Source: Drechmeria coniospora | Lineage: Eukaryota > Ascomycota > Sordariomycetes > Hypocreales > Ophiocordycipitaceae | NCBI RefSeq assembly: GCF_001625195.1 | Contig: NC_054389.1 | Span: 12,458,520-12,522,519 of the forward strand | DNA: 64,000 bases | Direction of reading: 5' to 3' | Shown: positions 36,838-48,200 of the stretch, one piece after another | Layout of the letters: every line of letters starts with the position of its first letter | Numbering within the stretch: the stretch's first letter is position 1 | Program-made: the position numbers and the translations under genes | Notes under the pieces: generated by a model | Databases searched by the model: none | The model's input: the letters and a program-made list of their open reading frames with translations, nothing else | What the model was told of the DNA's origin: nothing

Positions 36838-37711
36838 GAAGGGGCCAAGGGTCAGGAGGAGGAAGGGACACAACGGGGCGGGGGTGAGGGCGAGCAATGG
36901 AAGTCGTAGATTCGGCGTGCCACCCGCAGGAGAGGCGACGGCGACGGGTGCAAGGTCGTTCTCATGCCCGTCAACGATGCCCACCACATGGTCACCGGCA
37001 GGTCAACTGACCAACGCCGGGCAAGCTCTCGTTTGCTCTCCTCGGCCTGAGACATGAAGATGGACGGCGCATTGCGACGGAAGTGTCGGCTTTCGTTGCC
37101 GGCCGGCATGATGCCGACAATGGATGCCTGTATGCGGAGTGCAGGTCATTGCATGCCGTCGCGAGAGTGCAATGCCCCATTCCGCCCAACCGCCCTACCC
37201 CGGCCTTCCCACGGCTGCGACGCACTGTTTCCGACGGTGCGACGGTCAGGTTCGCGAAGCGGATGGCACGAGCGAGTCCGCTCCAGCCGCGCAGTGATCT
37301 GGTGAAGCCTATCATTTGGCCGAACGAGGGTGTCGGGAAGACAAGAAAAAGAAAAGAAGGCTTTGTCGAAAGAGGGATGGCGTCGGGTTCCCCTTTGGGC
37401 TCTCTCCCATGCTCGAGCTGATAAACATCGGCCCCCTCGTTGCCCACCCATTCGGCATTTCCCGGCAGATGTTGGGTTTAGGTTGGAGCGTCGCTTGTCG
37501 AGCGCAGCATCGAAAATGTGGAAGAGAGGGTGGAAGGCTGTGTATTTGTCTCAGTCGAACAACGATGGCCAAGCAGCCGGCCGTGGTCGTTTTGCCTTGG
37601 AGCACGTGGACAGGCACCCACGTCGGAAAGAGAGCGAGAACGAAGGTGACGTGCAATGCAACCACACCAGTGGGACGATGATGAAGATGAAGGATGGGGA
37701 CGTGTCTAGAC

Positions 37712-38119
37712 TCAGACAAACAGGCAAGCGATGACGCTACAACCACCGTCTCGCCGTGGCCAAAACAAGCATTCTTTGACGTCGGCAGGCTGGGCCGAAG
37801 GTCTGCTCGATAGGTCTTGACAGGAACGGATGACCTCGTATTGGGTCTCGCCTTTGGCAGAAGCGACGGCTTGGCAGAGGATGTGACGAATAGACGGCTG
37901 GACGTGCGACCGCTGCATGGCTCGGACTGAGGCTGAGGGATCGCCTCTCTCTCCCCCTCGGCACAGAACCAGACGATGCAGTGTATTACTCCGTACTACT
38001 GCGTTGAGTCGTTGGTACGAGGGTTCGCCGGGAATAACAGAAAGTCCGCTACAACCGGAGCAGGCCACAGGTAGTGGAGCACGGGGAACAGTAGTCCGCA
38101 CGTACAAGAACATGTACAA
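37712..38119 (-). CDS. Hypothetical Cys-containing open frame
   Basis: A 135-codon minus-strand frame. Its second half has a protein-like composition with spaced cysteines (HILCQAVASAKGETQYEVIR, SCQDLSS, VKECLFWPRRDGGCSVIAC). No signal peptide is evident at the nominal start, whose first codons lie in GTAC-repeat DNA, so if real its true start is elsewhere. No family recognised. Confidence 0.2.
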   Translation of the reverse strand: MYMFLYVRTTVPRAPLPVACSGCSGLSVIPGEPSYQRLNAVVRSNTLHRLVLCRGGERGDPSASVRAMQRSHVQPSIRHILCQAVASAKGETQYEVIRSCQDLSSRPSAQPADVKECLFWPRRDGGCSVIACLFV

Positions 38120-39398
38120 TGTACATGTTCAACGGAGTATACAAGTACTAAAGCATGCACAAGCACTGTACTTGGGTGACGGACTACAAGTACAGATACA
38201 AGTACAAGATTTCGTTGCGTGCGCCAGTGAAATCAGCGGGATTAGTAAGAGTAAGTGAGACATGCAAGTATGCAGTAATACGAAGTGCATGTACTTGCAG
38301 TACAAGAACTGACTTACAATACGGAGTAAATGTGCCGAGTACACCTACATGTACATGTACTTACGTACTTCTGTACAGTACTTTCGTTTACGTACTTGTG
38401 TACTTTCGTTTACGTACTTACTGCACAATAATGTGGCTAATTGCCTACCAAGTACGGATTACAGTACATGCAGGCGAAGGTGCAAGTGCGGAGCACAAGT
38501 AGATGTACTTGCCTGCTCTCAGTGCCGCTGGCGGATCTGCCGAGGTCGCGGCCCGCTCAAGGTGCCAAGAACATCGTGGCGGCTTGGCTTATAGGGCTCA
38601 CACCTCTGTCCGGCCTCCCGGTTCAAGGATTCGGCACATGTACTGGTGCGCTGTCACCCCCCCCCCTCCCGCCCCATGATGCCCCCATCCACGTTCACCT
38701 ACAGTAGACACCTCACAGGCATACCTACTTAAGTACTCCGTACCACATCCACCTACAGTAGACACCTCACAGGCATACTTACATAAGTACTCCGTACCTA
38801 ATAGTAGGTAATTACTTACAACTACGGAGTACCTAGGTACCTACTTACAAGCAAGTACACTGGTACTTACACCTGCTTACCCCCCACCTAGTTCGTACTC
38901 ACAAGTGCACCTACACCTACAACTACAGCACATGCGCACCTGCAACTACACCTGGATGTGCTCTTACACCTACAGCTACATGTTACATGCACAAACGAGT
39001 AGGGGTGTAGAGTACGCCGCTTGCACACGTTGCCCATATGGTCCCTGCATGCATTGGCCGCTTCTCTCGCGCACTCATGTTGTCCTGTTTCACACCTCCA
39101 TGCCATCCTGCATGTGAATGCCCAGTAGTGCGTGGACGCCGTCGAGCTCATTGGCCACGCCTTACCGTGGTGAGATCAAGTTCGGATGTTTTGGTCCGCG
39201 TCGAGGGGCTTGCTGCTCTGGCTCCGGTGTGGACAGTTCCATCAAGCGGCGCGACAAAAGGAGCCAAGTCATTTTGCATAGGCAGCTTCATTATTATCCA
39301 AAAAAATAGCCGCGAGCAAAGGCGCCAGCCAACGTGACTGGCGACGACAGACGACGGTGACATGGAAACGTGATACATGGTGGTGGTTCGGATCGTCA
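38120..39398. other. GTAC-repeat-rich intergenic region
   Basis: Dense ACTTGTAC, CATGTAC, AAGTACTCCGTAC and CACCTACA words from about 38120 to 39000, including a 54-bp tandem duplication at 38695-38802. The remaining sequence up to the stop of the pyridoxamine oxidase gene shows no gene. Confidence 0.6.
38695..38802. repeat. 54-bp tandem duplication
   Basis: Two adjacent copies of a block CCACNTTCACCTACAGTAGA-CACCTCACAGGCATAC-CTTAAGTACTCCGTACC. The second copy differs at a few bases only. Confidence 0.8.
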
Positions 39399-40070
39399 TC
39401 ATGGACTCAGCCGGTTGATCTTCCAACCCTTGCCGCCGTCCTTCTCGTAGACGAAGCGGTCGTGCAGCCTGTCCTTCCTGCCCTCCCAAAACTCGACGCG
39501 CGTGGGCACGATGCGTAAGCCGCCCCAGAACTCGGGCACGGGCACCTTGTCCTGGCCGTCGAAGCGCTTCTCCGTCTCCGCCAGCCAGCCTCGCAGTTGG
39601 GCCAGGCCGTCGTCGCCGTCCTTGGCGCTCGGCTGCAGCGGCTGCGACTGGCGGCTGGCCCAGGCCGTCATCTGACCGTCGCGCGCGCGCACGTCAAAGT
39701 CGGCCTGGTTCTGCTCCTTCGACAGGCGCTCCGTGACGCCCTCGACGCGCACCTGCCGCTGCAGGGCGGGCCAGTGGAAGACGAGGGCGGCGTGCGGGTT
39801 CGACGCGAGGTCGCTGCCCTTGCGCGAGGTGCCAAAGTTGGAGATGAGGACGAAGCCGTCGTTGGTGTCGAGCTCCTTCATGTAGACGATGCGCGACGAG
39901 ACGCGGCCCGAGGGGAGCTCCGACGTCGAGAGCGTGCACGTCTCGGGCATGCTGATGGACTCGTTCGCCTTGGCCTCGGCGTACCACTTGCGGAACTGGG
40001 CTGCCGGCGAGGCGGCATCCAGCCCCGACAGCGAGAGGTTCTTTTCCACGTTGTTGAGAGCCATGACCAT
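39399..40070 (-). CDS. PDX3: Pyridoxamine 5'-phosphate oxidase
   Basis: A single minus-strand exon from the ATG at 40070 encodes 223 residues, matching the 220-230 residues of fungal Pdx3-type enzymes. The domain starts at AAQFRKWYAEAKA and has the FMN-site segments GRVSSRIVYMKELD and GTSRKGSDLASNPHAALVF. The C-terminal dimerisation region ends in EFWEGRKDRLHDRFVYEKD and a terminal INRLSP. The enzyme uses FMN and O2 to oxidise pyridoxamine- or pyridoxine-phosphate to pyridoxal phosphate in the cytosol. An in-frame extension upstream of 40070 has no ATG, which fixes the start. The neighbours give no operon-like context. Its 5' side faces the gene-poor 40-45 kb interval. Confidence 0.93.
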   Translation of the reverse strand: MVMALNNVEKNLSLSGLDAASPAAQFRKWYAEAKANESISMPETCTLSTSELPSGRVSSRIVYMKELDTNDGFVLISNFGTSRKGSDLASNPHAALVFHWPALQRQVRVEGVTERLSKEQNQADFDVRARDGQMTAWASRQSQPLQPSAKDGDDGLAQLRGWLAETEKRFDGQDKVPVPEFWGGLRIVPTRVEFWEGRKDRLHDRFVYEKDGGKGWKINRLSP

Positions 40071-40825
40071 GGACGGGGGGGGAGGGGCGGGGAGAAGAAT
40101 CAAGTCAAGAATGCACGACGGGAGGAGATTCTGCCACGGATTCCGCGAGCAAGTAATACGACGGGCCCCGAGAGTATTTCGAGACGATTTCTGCCCTGCT
40201 CTTGTCCGCTCGCGGGGAGGAAAGAGACGCTGTATTTATAGCATGGAGTGGCGTCGAGCGAGGCGTCAAGGTAACTCCCGCCATACGATGCACGCGCAGG
40301 ATGCGGAAGGCGCAAGGCGCAAGGCGCGAAGGAGCACCTGGCCGTCCTCGGGCCTTGTTGCGACGGTGCCTTGATGCTTCGCCGTTTGAGGCAGTCGCAA
40401 GCCAGGGCAGGTGCGAAACGGCATGGCTTGGCGAGGAAGCCCTCCGCTCATTGGTTCGATGGCCAGACGTACATGTACCGGGATGCCGCCGAGGCGCAGG
40501 TGCACCTGCACGTACCGAGTACATGCATTATCCGGAGCGTGCTCCGTGTACGGCACCTGCTGTAGGCGCCCCGTTCCTGCACGGGTTTGGGTCGCTCGGT
40601 GGGCTCTTGCCTGCCGGAGAAATGTGACTCGTCACCCTGCCCGCTGCCGATGGGAAGGGGCCAGCGCCAAAGCCACCGCAGGCACGACGACGGCCATCGC
40701 AACGGGCAATTGCCTACTGCACGATATCATGTACCATGCCAGGCGTAGGTGCCTGTGCTCCATAGCCGTCCTCGTAGGGACTACGCCTACAATGCACTGC
40801 ACTGGAGGCCGGTGTAATTCGGTGC

Positions 40826-41040
40826 AGCACAGTTCCGCACAGGACAGCACGGCACCGTACAGAACATCACAGCACAGCACCGCACAGAACATCACATCAC
40901 AGCACAGCACCGCACAGAACATCACGGCACCGTACAGAACGTCACATCACAGCACCGTACATAACAGCACAGCACAGTACCGCACAGAACAACACACATA
41001 GCACCGTACCAAACAGCACAATATATTGGTAATTGCAGAA
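40826..41040. repeat. CAGCACCGCACAGAACATCA minisatellite
   Basis: Degenerate tandem units of about 20-35 bases built from CAGCAC, CGTACAGAA and CATCA words. Unit length varies because the CAGCA element is itself sometimes doubled. Confidence 0.8.
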
Positions 41041-43604
41041 CAGCACGACACAGACCAGTGCAGCACTGCGTGTAGGATAATACGTCAGGTACTAGCAGCC
41101 GCCTCGCTGGACGACCTCACATGCGTGTCATACTGTAGAAATTACCGTTCAATACTGCTGGTGCCACGAAACACCCAATGGCGCGCATGCTTGTGTGTGC
41201 TTAGGCCCACCCCGAGAGCCGCCAGAGGACGGTTGGGAAATCACATGCGAATTGGTGTATAACATCAACCATTGATCGACAAGCAGACCTCCGTCGGTAG
41301 TGTGCAGTGCCAATTGCTGTCCTCAAAGCGTATCGCCAAGCTCCCCGTCCTCGTCGAGAATCAATCAATCAAGGAGCACGAGGGTGGAATGCATCCGTCT
41401 TGGCGCGCCGTCGACCCAACTTACTTTTGTCCCCATCACTTCCTCCTTCGCACCCAACCTTTCCGCATCGCATCGACGCAGCTTCATCGTCTCCGAGCAG
41501 GCCATCTGTTCGCACCCGCACCGCTCGTTGCGGCCAGGGCTTGCCGTGGCTTCGGCGTGCATCGTCGGAATGTCGCCGACCGATCGTTCCTATGGCGCAT
41601 GGCGTATCCCGAGAAACCGGGTAAAGGGAACGTCGACGCAGCCGTCTTCCTTCCGAGCTCGGCCGTCGTCTCCATCGCTCTGCTCGTGGAAGCCCAGGGG
41701 CCGTTGTCGGCGTGCGTGGGAGGAAGGCTGAAACGTCCTGTCCACCCGGGCTCGACTATGCGGACGATTGTCCTCTAATAGTTCTTCTCGTCGTACCGGC
41801 CACTCCGCACGCGCTGCCTCCGCCGCACGCTTCCTCGACGCCGCCTGGACCGAACCGGCGTTCGTCCGTCCACCTTGGCCGTCGCCATCTGCTCGGTCCT
41901 CCGAGGAACGTTGATGGGGAGTTTGGTCGACGGCTGCAGCACGCCATCAGCGAGAAACACGTCGCTCGGCGCTCGGCAACGCCCCCACGTGCCTTGGAAG
42001 TTAATCCTATTTCTCCAGCGCCGGTGCGAGCAGCCTTGTGAACGAAGGTTCAAGATGCACGTTGCGGCACCCTAGCGGAAGTAAATCCAGGGTCTCGTGT
42101 CTGGCAGTGGCAAGATGGTATTAGTGGCAAATAATTAATACGTGGTTAAGTCCGTGTGTGTACGAGATCTTGCGTGCTCTGTGCAGTATTACGGAGTACT
42201 TGCTCCAGTACACCGACATGTGCTAAGCCTGCACGGAGTACAAAGTGCATGTAGATGTACAAGTACTCTTTCCCTGCGCTGCGCACGTGCTTGCCGACGG
42301 TAGCTGTACTCCGCACTCCGTACGGATACATCCATGCACCGTACTTACTTGTGCACGACCACTTTGTCGTCTGCCGAGTGCAAGTACGTACGTGTACATC
42401 ACCATGTTGCACCTGCCAGCCTGTCTCTCGTTCTCTCATTGTGCAGGCACGCCACTTGCAAGTGTCGGCCAACAAGCACAGCGTACGGGGGGTACTTGCC
42501 CACCCAAGTAAGTACTTGTACATGCACAAGTAACTACTCCGCATATGTCCGCATAACTACTTGCATCTATTAGTACATGTACAATACATGTAGGTGTGCA
42601 CATGTACTCCACACTCCGTGCTGACTCCATACCTACACCTCCATGCATGTACTCCTTACTTTCGTGCAAGTACTTGTATTGTGCAAGCCTCTCCTCCCTC
42701 CGAAACCCCCATGAATTACTCTGTCCTCCATACAAGCACGCATGTACAAGTACTTATACACGTACTCATATCGCTCTAGCTGCCTCAGGTCCCTCGGGAA
42801 TGTGGGGGGTACCGGGAAACCGGCTTCTGAGCATGCCGTGCATGTTCCTGCCGTCACGATGCTGACGACGGCATCGACCTCATTTCTTCTCCCCCATTCA
42901 CTCTTCCTCCTCCAACGCGAGCCCTCGATCCGACGACAACTGCACGCGGCCCGTGATGGTGTACGGCATCGGCACTCGCGAGCACTCTGGCACGCGTCTC
43001 GGCCATACTGCAATGGGAAACCACAAGTACCCGGTACCCAACCCTTTCTCGCCTTCACATTCATTCTGCGAGTCGTCATCAACGTTGCACTCGCTCCTCC
43101 TAGTCCCTCCCACCTTCGTCTCCTGCTCGCTGGCATCGCCGTCATGGCGCGGCAGCTAGCAGGTAGCCGCATGCTTGATAGGCCTTGTCCTACGTCCCGC
43201 TAAGGAATCAAACTTTGCCCGTCCATGCGGTTGCGCGGCATGAACGGGCACTTGGCTTTGCCGTTTGCCTCTCCGGTGATAGCACGCCGTGGTAAAACCA
43301 CTAAAAAAGCCCAACCCCGTGCCGTCCACTCTGCGCTCCGAGCTGTCACCGTCAGGTTAGCCACAAGCATTCCAGCGAAAAAATCATATTCCTTCGCTCG
43401 TCGTCGGTCCGTCGTGCCTCGCCTTCTGCTCCTCCGCCCCGAGCGGCGGCAAGGCCACCCTCGTTACCAGTCACCTTCAGGGGCGGACGTTCGAATCCAT
43501 GCATGGCAATTATTCAGCACAGATATCCGCTTTCGAACTAATGAAAGCCACGGGTGCAACATGGCCGATCATGAATTCGGTCGCTCGCTCATGCGGCACG
43601 CCGA

Positions 43605-43982
43605 TTATTTCCTTTTGCTTTGTCGCTTGCCATCCGCGAGGTGGAGAATTTTCCGCTCAACTTCCCCCTGTGGCATAGCGGTCCTCCTTCGTTCTCGAAC
43701 CTGCCTCTTGGACGACCCATCCTCGACGAAGAGGTGGCGAGGGGATGGAGGAGGCATGGGCTTTGAGATGTGATCAACTCGCCGTCGAGCCGGCCTGCGT
43801 TGTTGCTTGTCAAGATCCCTTCCTTTCCGAGGCAACATGTGGAAGGCGGCATTGAGTTTGCCTATTTTAGCTCCGTGGGTTTCATCGACGGCACCCACGG
43901 CATCGCGGACGCCGTTGCATGTTGGCATCGAGAGGCTTATTGCACCTAGTGTTACCGCCCAGAGGGTGGCGCCAGCCAGCAT
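43605..43982 (-). CDS. Possible small secreted protein
   Basis: A minus-strand ATG at 43982 opens a 125-codon frame starting MLAGATLWAVTLGAISLSMP, a good-looking signal peptide with a hydrophobic core. A basic region without motifs follows (KGRDLDKQQRRPARRRVDH). It has only one cysteine beyond the leader. No homologue is recognised. It may be a chance frame. Confidence 0.27.
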   Translation of the reverse strand: MLAGATLWAVTLGAISLSMPTCNGVRDAVGAVDETHGAKIGKLNAAFHMLPRKGRDLDKQQRRPARRRVDHISKPMPPPSPRHLFVEDGSSKRQVRERRRTAMPQGEVERKILHLADGKRQSKRK

Positions 43983-45267
43983 CTAGAACCGTCTTCGTAT
44001 TCAGTCAAGCAGCGATATTACGCCGAAACGCCCCTCATGCCCTCTCGTGGGACAAAGAACGAGCGGACAAAGAGACAATTCAGCCTGCGGTGTTGCACGC
44101 CCATCATACCGAAGCCCCAGCCGCCAACCATGGTCGGCGCGGCTCAGGAAATCTCTACGGAACAGGCCTAGCATCCATCGCAGGAGGCAAGGTTTCTACA
44201 ACCATCGACGAGCACACAAACTTTGAACCGCTCTCCTCTCATGAGCCTGAGGATGGTGGTAAAAATAGTTGGGGAGGGCGTGATGCACCAAGCCTTCGGG
44301 ACGGCCAGCATTGGCAGCCCAGGTGACCGACTGACGTGCCGCGGACAGCATTTCGAAACACTTGGTACATTTGCATACCCCTTGCATCCTGAAGATATTT
44401 GAAGCCAGTGGCAAACTGATGGAGGCCACTACTAGCGACGGACGCCCCCCAGACCACCCCCCCCTCGCGCTCCCGAAGGCTGACGAGCGAAACTTCATGA
44501 ATCAGCGGGAGACAAGTAAGAGTGGACGCACTCCGGGCATCAGGCATCCTCTGCGTCGCCTGACAGGAGCACACGGTGGCGCAACGCTCTATTACCGCCG
44601 CGTTACTACCAAGCACTGCCGCTCCGTCGCCCGCGGATGAGCGCCGGCTCGCGGCATGCAGCATATGACCACCGTGTCTTGGACCTTGTGAGCGGCCATG
44701 GTCTAACGGATAGTCTTGTGGCAGCGTCGTCCATCCATCCACTTCGCTTGCATCATATCTCCACAAGGATTGGCCTTTCCCTCGGCGATACTCTTAATGG
44801 ACGCGTTGTTCTACATCGGTCAGCCGATGTGACATTGTGGCGATTGCGATCCGCGCTGTGGAGAGGGAAGATGAGGAATGAATAGAGCATGAACTAGAGT
44901 GTTCTCGATCGAGTCGTGGCAGGACGTAAAGATCGAACTAGCAGAGCATGTGTCCTCGGGAAGAATGCCCCGGCCGCTTGACCAACCCCCTGGGACTTAC
45001 ATGGAGAGTGTCAAAGTGGCCTTTGATCTGCATTTGTGGACAAATCAACACAACCACACACACACGGAGAGTGCCGCTGGGTAGCAGTCTTGTGACGAGA
45101 ACTCTCAGACAAATGCATCAAGTCGACGAACAGCGAAGCCGTATGTAAAGGAGAAATTACCCCCTTTAGCCTTCATGGAAACCCGTCATCATGGCCTGAC
45201 AGATCACTAAGAACACCTTCTGAAGCCATCATCTTATACTGGAAATACAGACCATCGTTGTTCACAC

Positions 45268-48200
45268 ATGAAAATACCATCATCTGGAATGCCCCCCAAA
45301 GACGAGATGGGTGACATCCCGGCGCCAGGAGGTGACTTGCTGCACGAGCAATTCAACATGACCGACGATGCAACCATGCTGGGTCATGTCGTCCACCGGC
45401 TCTTTGAGCAGGCCGCAGACAAGTATGCGGAAAAGACGGCTTTGGCATGTTCCGATGCAAGTCTCTCCTATCGCGGACTCAACGGTCTCGCCAACCGTCT
45501 CGGGCGTGCTCTGCGGTGCCGCGGCGTTCAAAGCGGCCACCTCGTCGTCATTGCCATGGAACGCTCTGTCAATGTCGTTGCCGCCATGCTAGGCGTCTGG
45601 AAATCGGGTGCCGCCTATGTCCCTGTCGACATAGCACTCCCAACGGAGCGCATTCGGCAAATGATCGACGATGCCGCCCCCAAGATCATCGTCACCGACA
45701 ACTATCCGCCGGAAGCACTGTCTCGCTGGAAAGACGCGTGTCTTAGCATCGAAGATGCACAAATCGGCCTGGAGCCTGCCGGACCCGATCTAGGCATGCC
45801 CACCAGAGCGGACGAACCGGCGTACGTCATGTACACCTCGGGATCAACGGGTCGTCCCAAGGGTGTCGAAATGAGCCACGGTTCCGTCGCCAATTACCTA
45901 CTCTCCATGGGGCGACGCGCGCCAGGCTGCTCCGACCATGATCGGATGCTTGCCGTCACTACCATCTCGTTTGACATGGCAATACCGGAACTTCTGGTGC
46001 CGCTCCTCTGCGGCGCCACGACCGTCATCGCCCGGACCGAAGAGGCCCGGGATGCCGGGGCGCTGCGATCCCTGATGAAACGTCACGAGATCAACGTGAT
46101 GCAGGGTACACCGGCGACCTGGCAGCTACTCCTGGACGGCGGGTGGCGTGGCGAACCGCGCCTCAGCAAAGTGTGGACCGCCGGCGAGGCCCTCTCCCGC
46201 CGGCTGGCTGATCGGCTGCTGGCCTACAGCGACTCGGTGTGGAACTTGTACGGTCCGACGGAGACGTCATACGCGACCGTCGGGCGAGTATACGGCGGAG
46301 ATGAAGACGTGGTAGTTGGTACCCCTATTGCCAACGCCCAGGTGTACGTCATGGATCCTGACAACTTGCCGTCGCTCGCTTCGCTCAACTCCACTGGCGA
46401 GTTATACATCGGCGGCGCGGGAGTTGCGCACGGCTACCTCAGGAACCCTGGCCTCACGAAGGAGCGTTTTGTCAAAAACCCTTTTGATGGGGGCGTCATG
46501 TACCGCACTGGCGACCGGGCCTGTTTCGTCGGACCGAACCGTCTGCGCTTGCTGGGCCGCATCGACGGACAGGTGAAGGTTAGGGGTTACCGAATCGAGC
46601 CGGGCGACATCGAGGCGGCTATCACGAAGCATGCTGACGTTGATGCTGCGACTGTGGTTCTCCGCGATGGTCGACTCGTGGCCTACTGCATTTGCGGCGC
46701 CGGTGTGAAGAGAGACGTTGGCCGGCTGCTGCGTCCATGGCTGGCCGAGGCGTTACCTGCCTACATGATGCCTGCCCTCTTCGTTAAAGTCCACGACTTT
46801 CCCCTTACGACAAACGGCAAAGTCGATCGTAAGGCGCTCCCGGACCCGGTAGCAACTGGCGCTTCCACGCCGATGGAAGCTGAGCTGGCGACTGGCCTGG
46901 AAGCGGTCATCCTGGTCGTGTGGCGACGCGTCCTCGGGCACGATGGTATCCAGATTGACGACAATTTCTTCCAAATCGGTGGCGACTCCGCACGAATCAT
47001 CGCTGTTCAGGCGCAGCTGGCAGAGCTGCTTGGCCGACCCGTGTCGACAGCTGCCCTCTTCGACTATTTTACCGTCCGGACGTTGGCGGCTCATCTACAG
47101 CACAACCCCGGCGAAGATGGTTCGGCAAAGGCTTCTAGACAGAGCGGCCACGACCAAGCAGATCTTGCCATCGTATCAATGGCGTGCCGGTTGCCTGGGG
47201 GCGTCACCACACCCGAGGACTTTTGGGGCCTACTCGACCGCGGCGGGGACGCCATCACGGACGTGCCTGTCGATCGCTGGGACGCAAATGCCTTGTATGA
47301 TGCAGATGCCGACGCACCCGGCACTTCGTACTGTCGTCAGGGCGGCTTTGTCGACTCAACAGACTCGTTTGACGCCGGCTTTTTCGGCATGTCGCCTCGA
47401 GAGGCGCGAGGGCTCGACCCTTTGCAGCGAATCATGCTCGAAACGTGCTGGGAGGCCATCGAGAGGGCTGGCTACACGAGCCATGACCTGCGCGGCAGCA
47501 AGACTGGCGTATTCTTAGGTGTCAGCCACACCGCCGCCGACAACGCCGGTTACGACTCGACGTGCCTCGCCGACCTGGACGGATACGCCGTGACGGGCTC
47601 CGCGGGGGGGACACTCTCGGGCCGTCTGTCCTACGTCCTCGGTCTCGAGGGCCCGGCGCTGACAGTCGACACCGCCTGCTCGTCGGCCCTTGTGGCGCTC
47701 GACTTGGCCTGTCACGCGCTGCGCAGGAACGAATGCGACCTTGCCATCGTCGGCGGCGTGACCCTACTGAGCGGGCCGGGACTGCACGTGGCATTCAGCC
47801 GGCTCCGGGGCATGTCGGCCGACGGCCGCTGCCGGGCCTTCGCGGCCGACGCGAGTGGCACTGGTTGGGGCGAAGGTGCCGCCGTCGTCGTGTTGAAGCG
47901 CCTACCGGATGCCCTGCACGACGGCGATGTCGTCGACGCCGTGGTGCGTGGCGCTGCCGTCAACCACGGCGGACGCGCGGCCGGCCTTACGGTACCCAGC
48001 GGTCCCGCCCAGCAGCGGGTGGTGCACGCAGCGCTTGAAGCGTCGGGCCTTGCACCGGCCGACATCGACTACATCGAAGCGCACGGTACTGGTACGAAGC
48101 TTGGTGATCCGATCGAAGGTGAAGCGTTGGCCGCCGTGTTCGGGCCGTCCCGGGCCGAGCGGCCGGAGCCGCTGTGGGTCGGGTCGGCCAAGTCCAACAT

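Larger units (their letters stand above)
40071..45267. other. 5.2-kb gene-poor interval
   Basis: No gene is supported by motif or splice pattern. Contents include a CAGCACCGCACAGAACATCA minisatellite (40826-41040), GTAC-rich blocks (42170-42780) and many mutually overlapping open frames. One weak candidate secreted peptide is listed separately (43605-43982 minus). The final part is presumably the promoter of the megasynthase gene. Confidence 0.5.
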
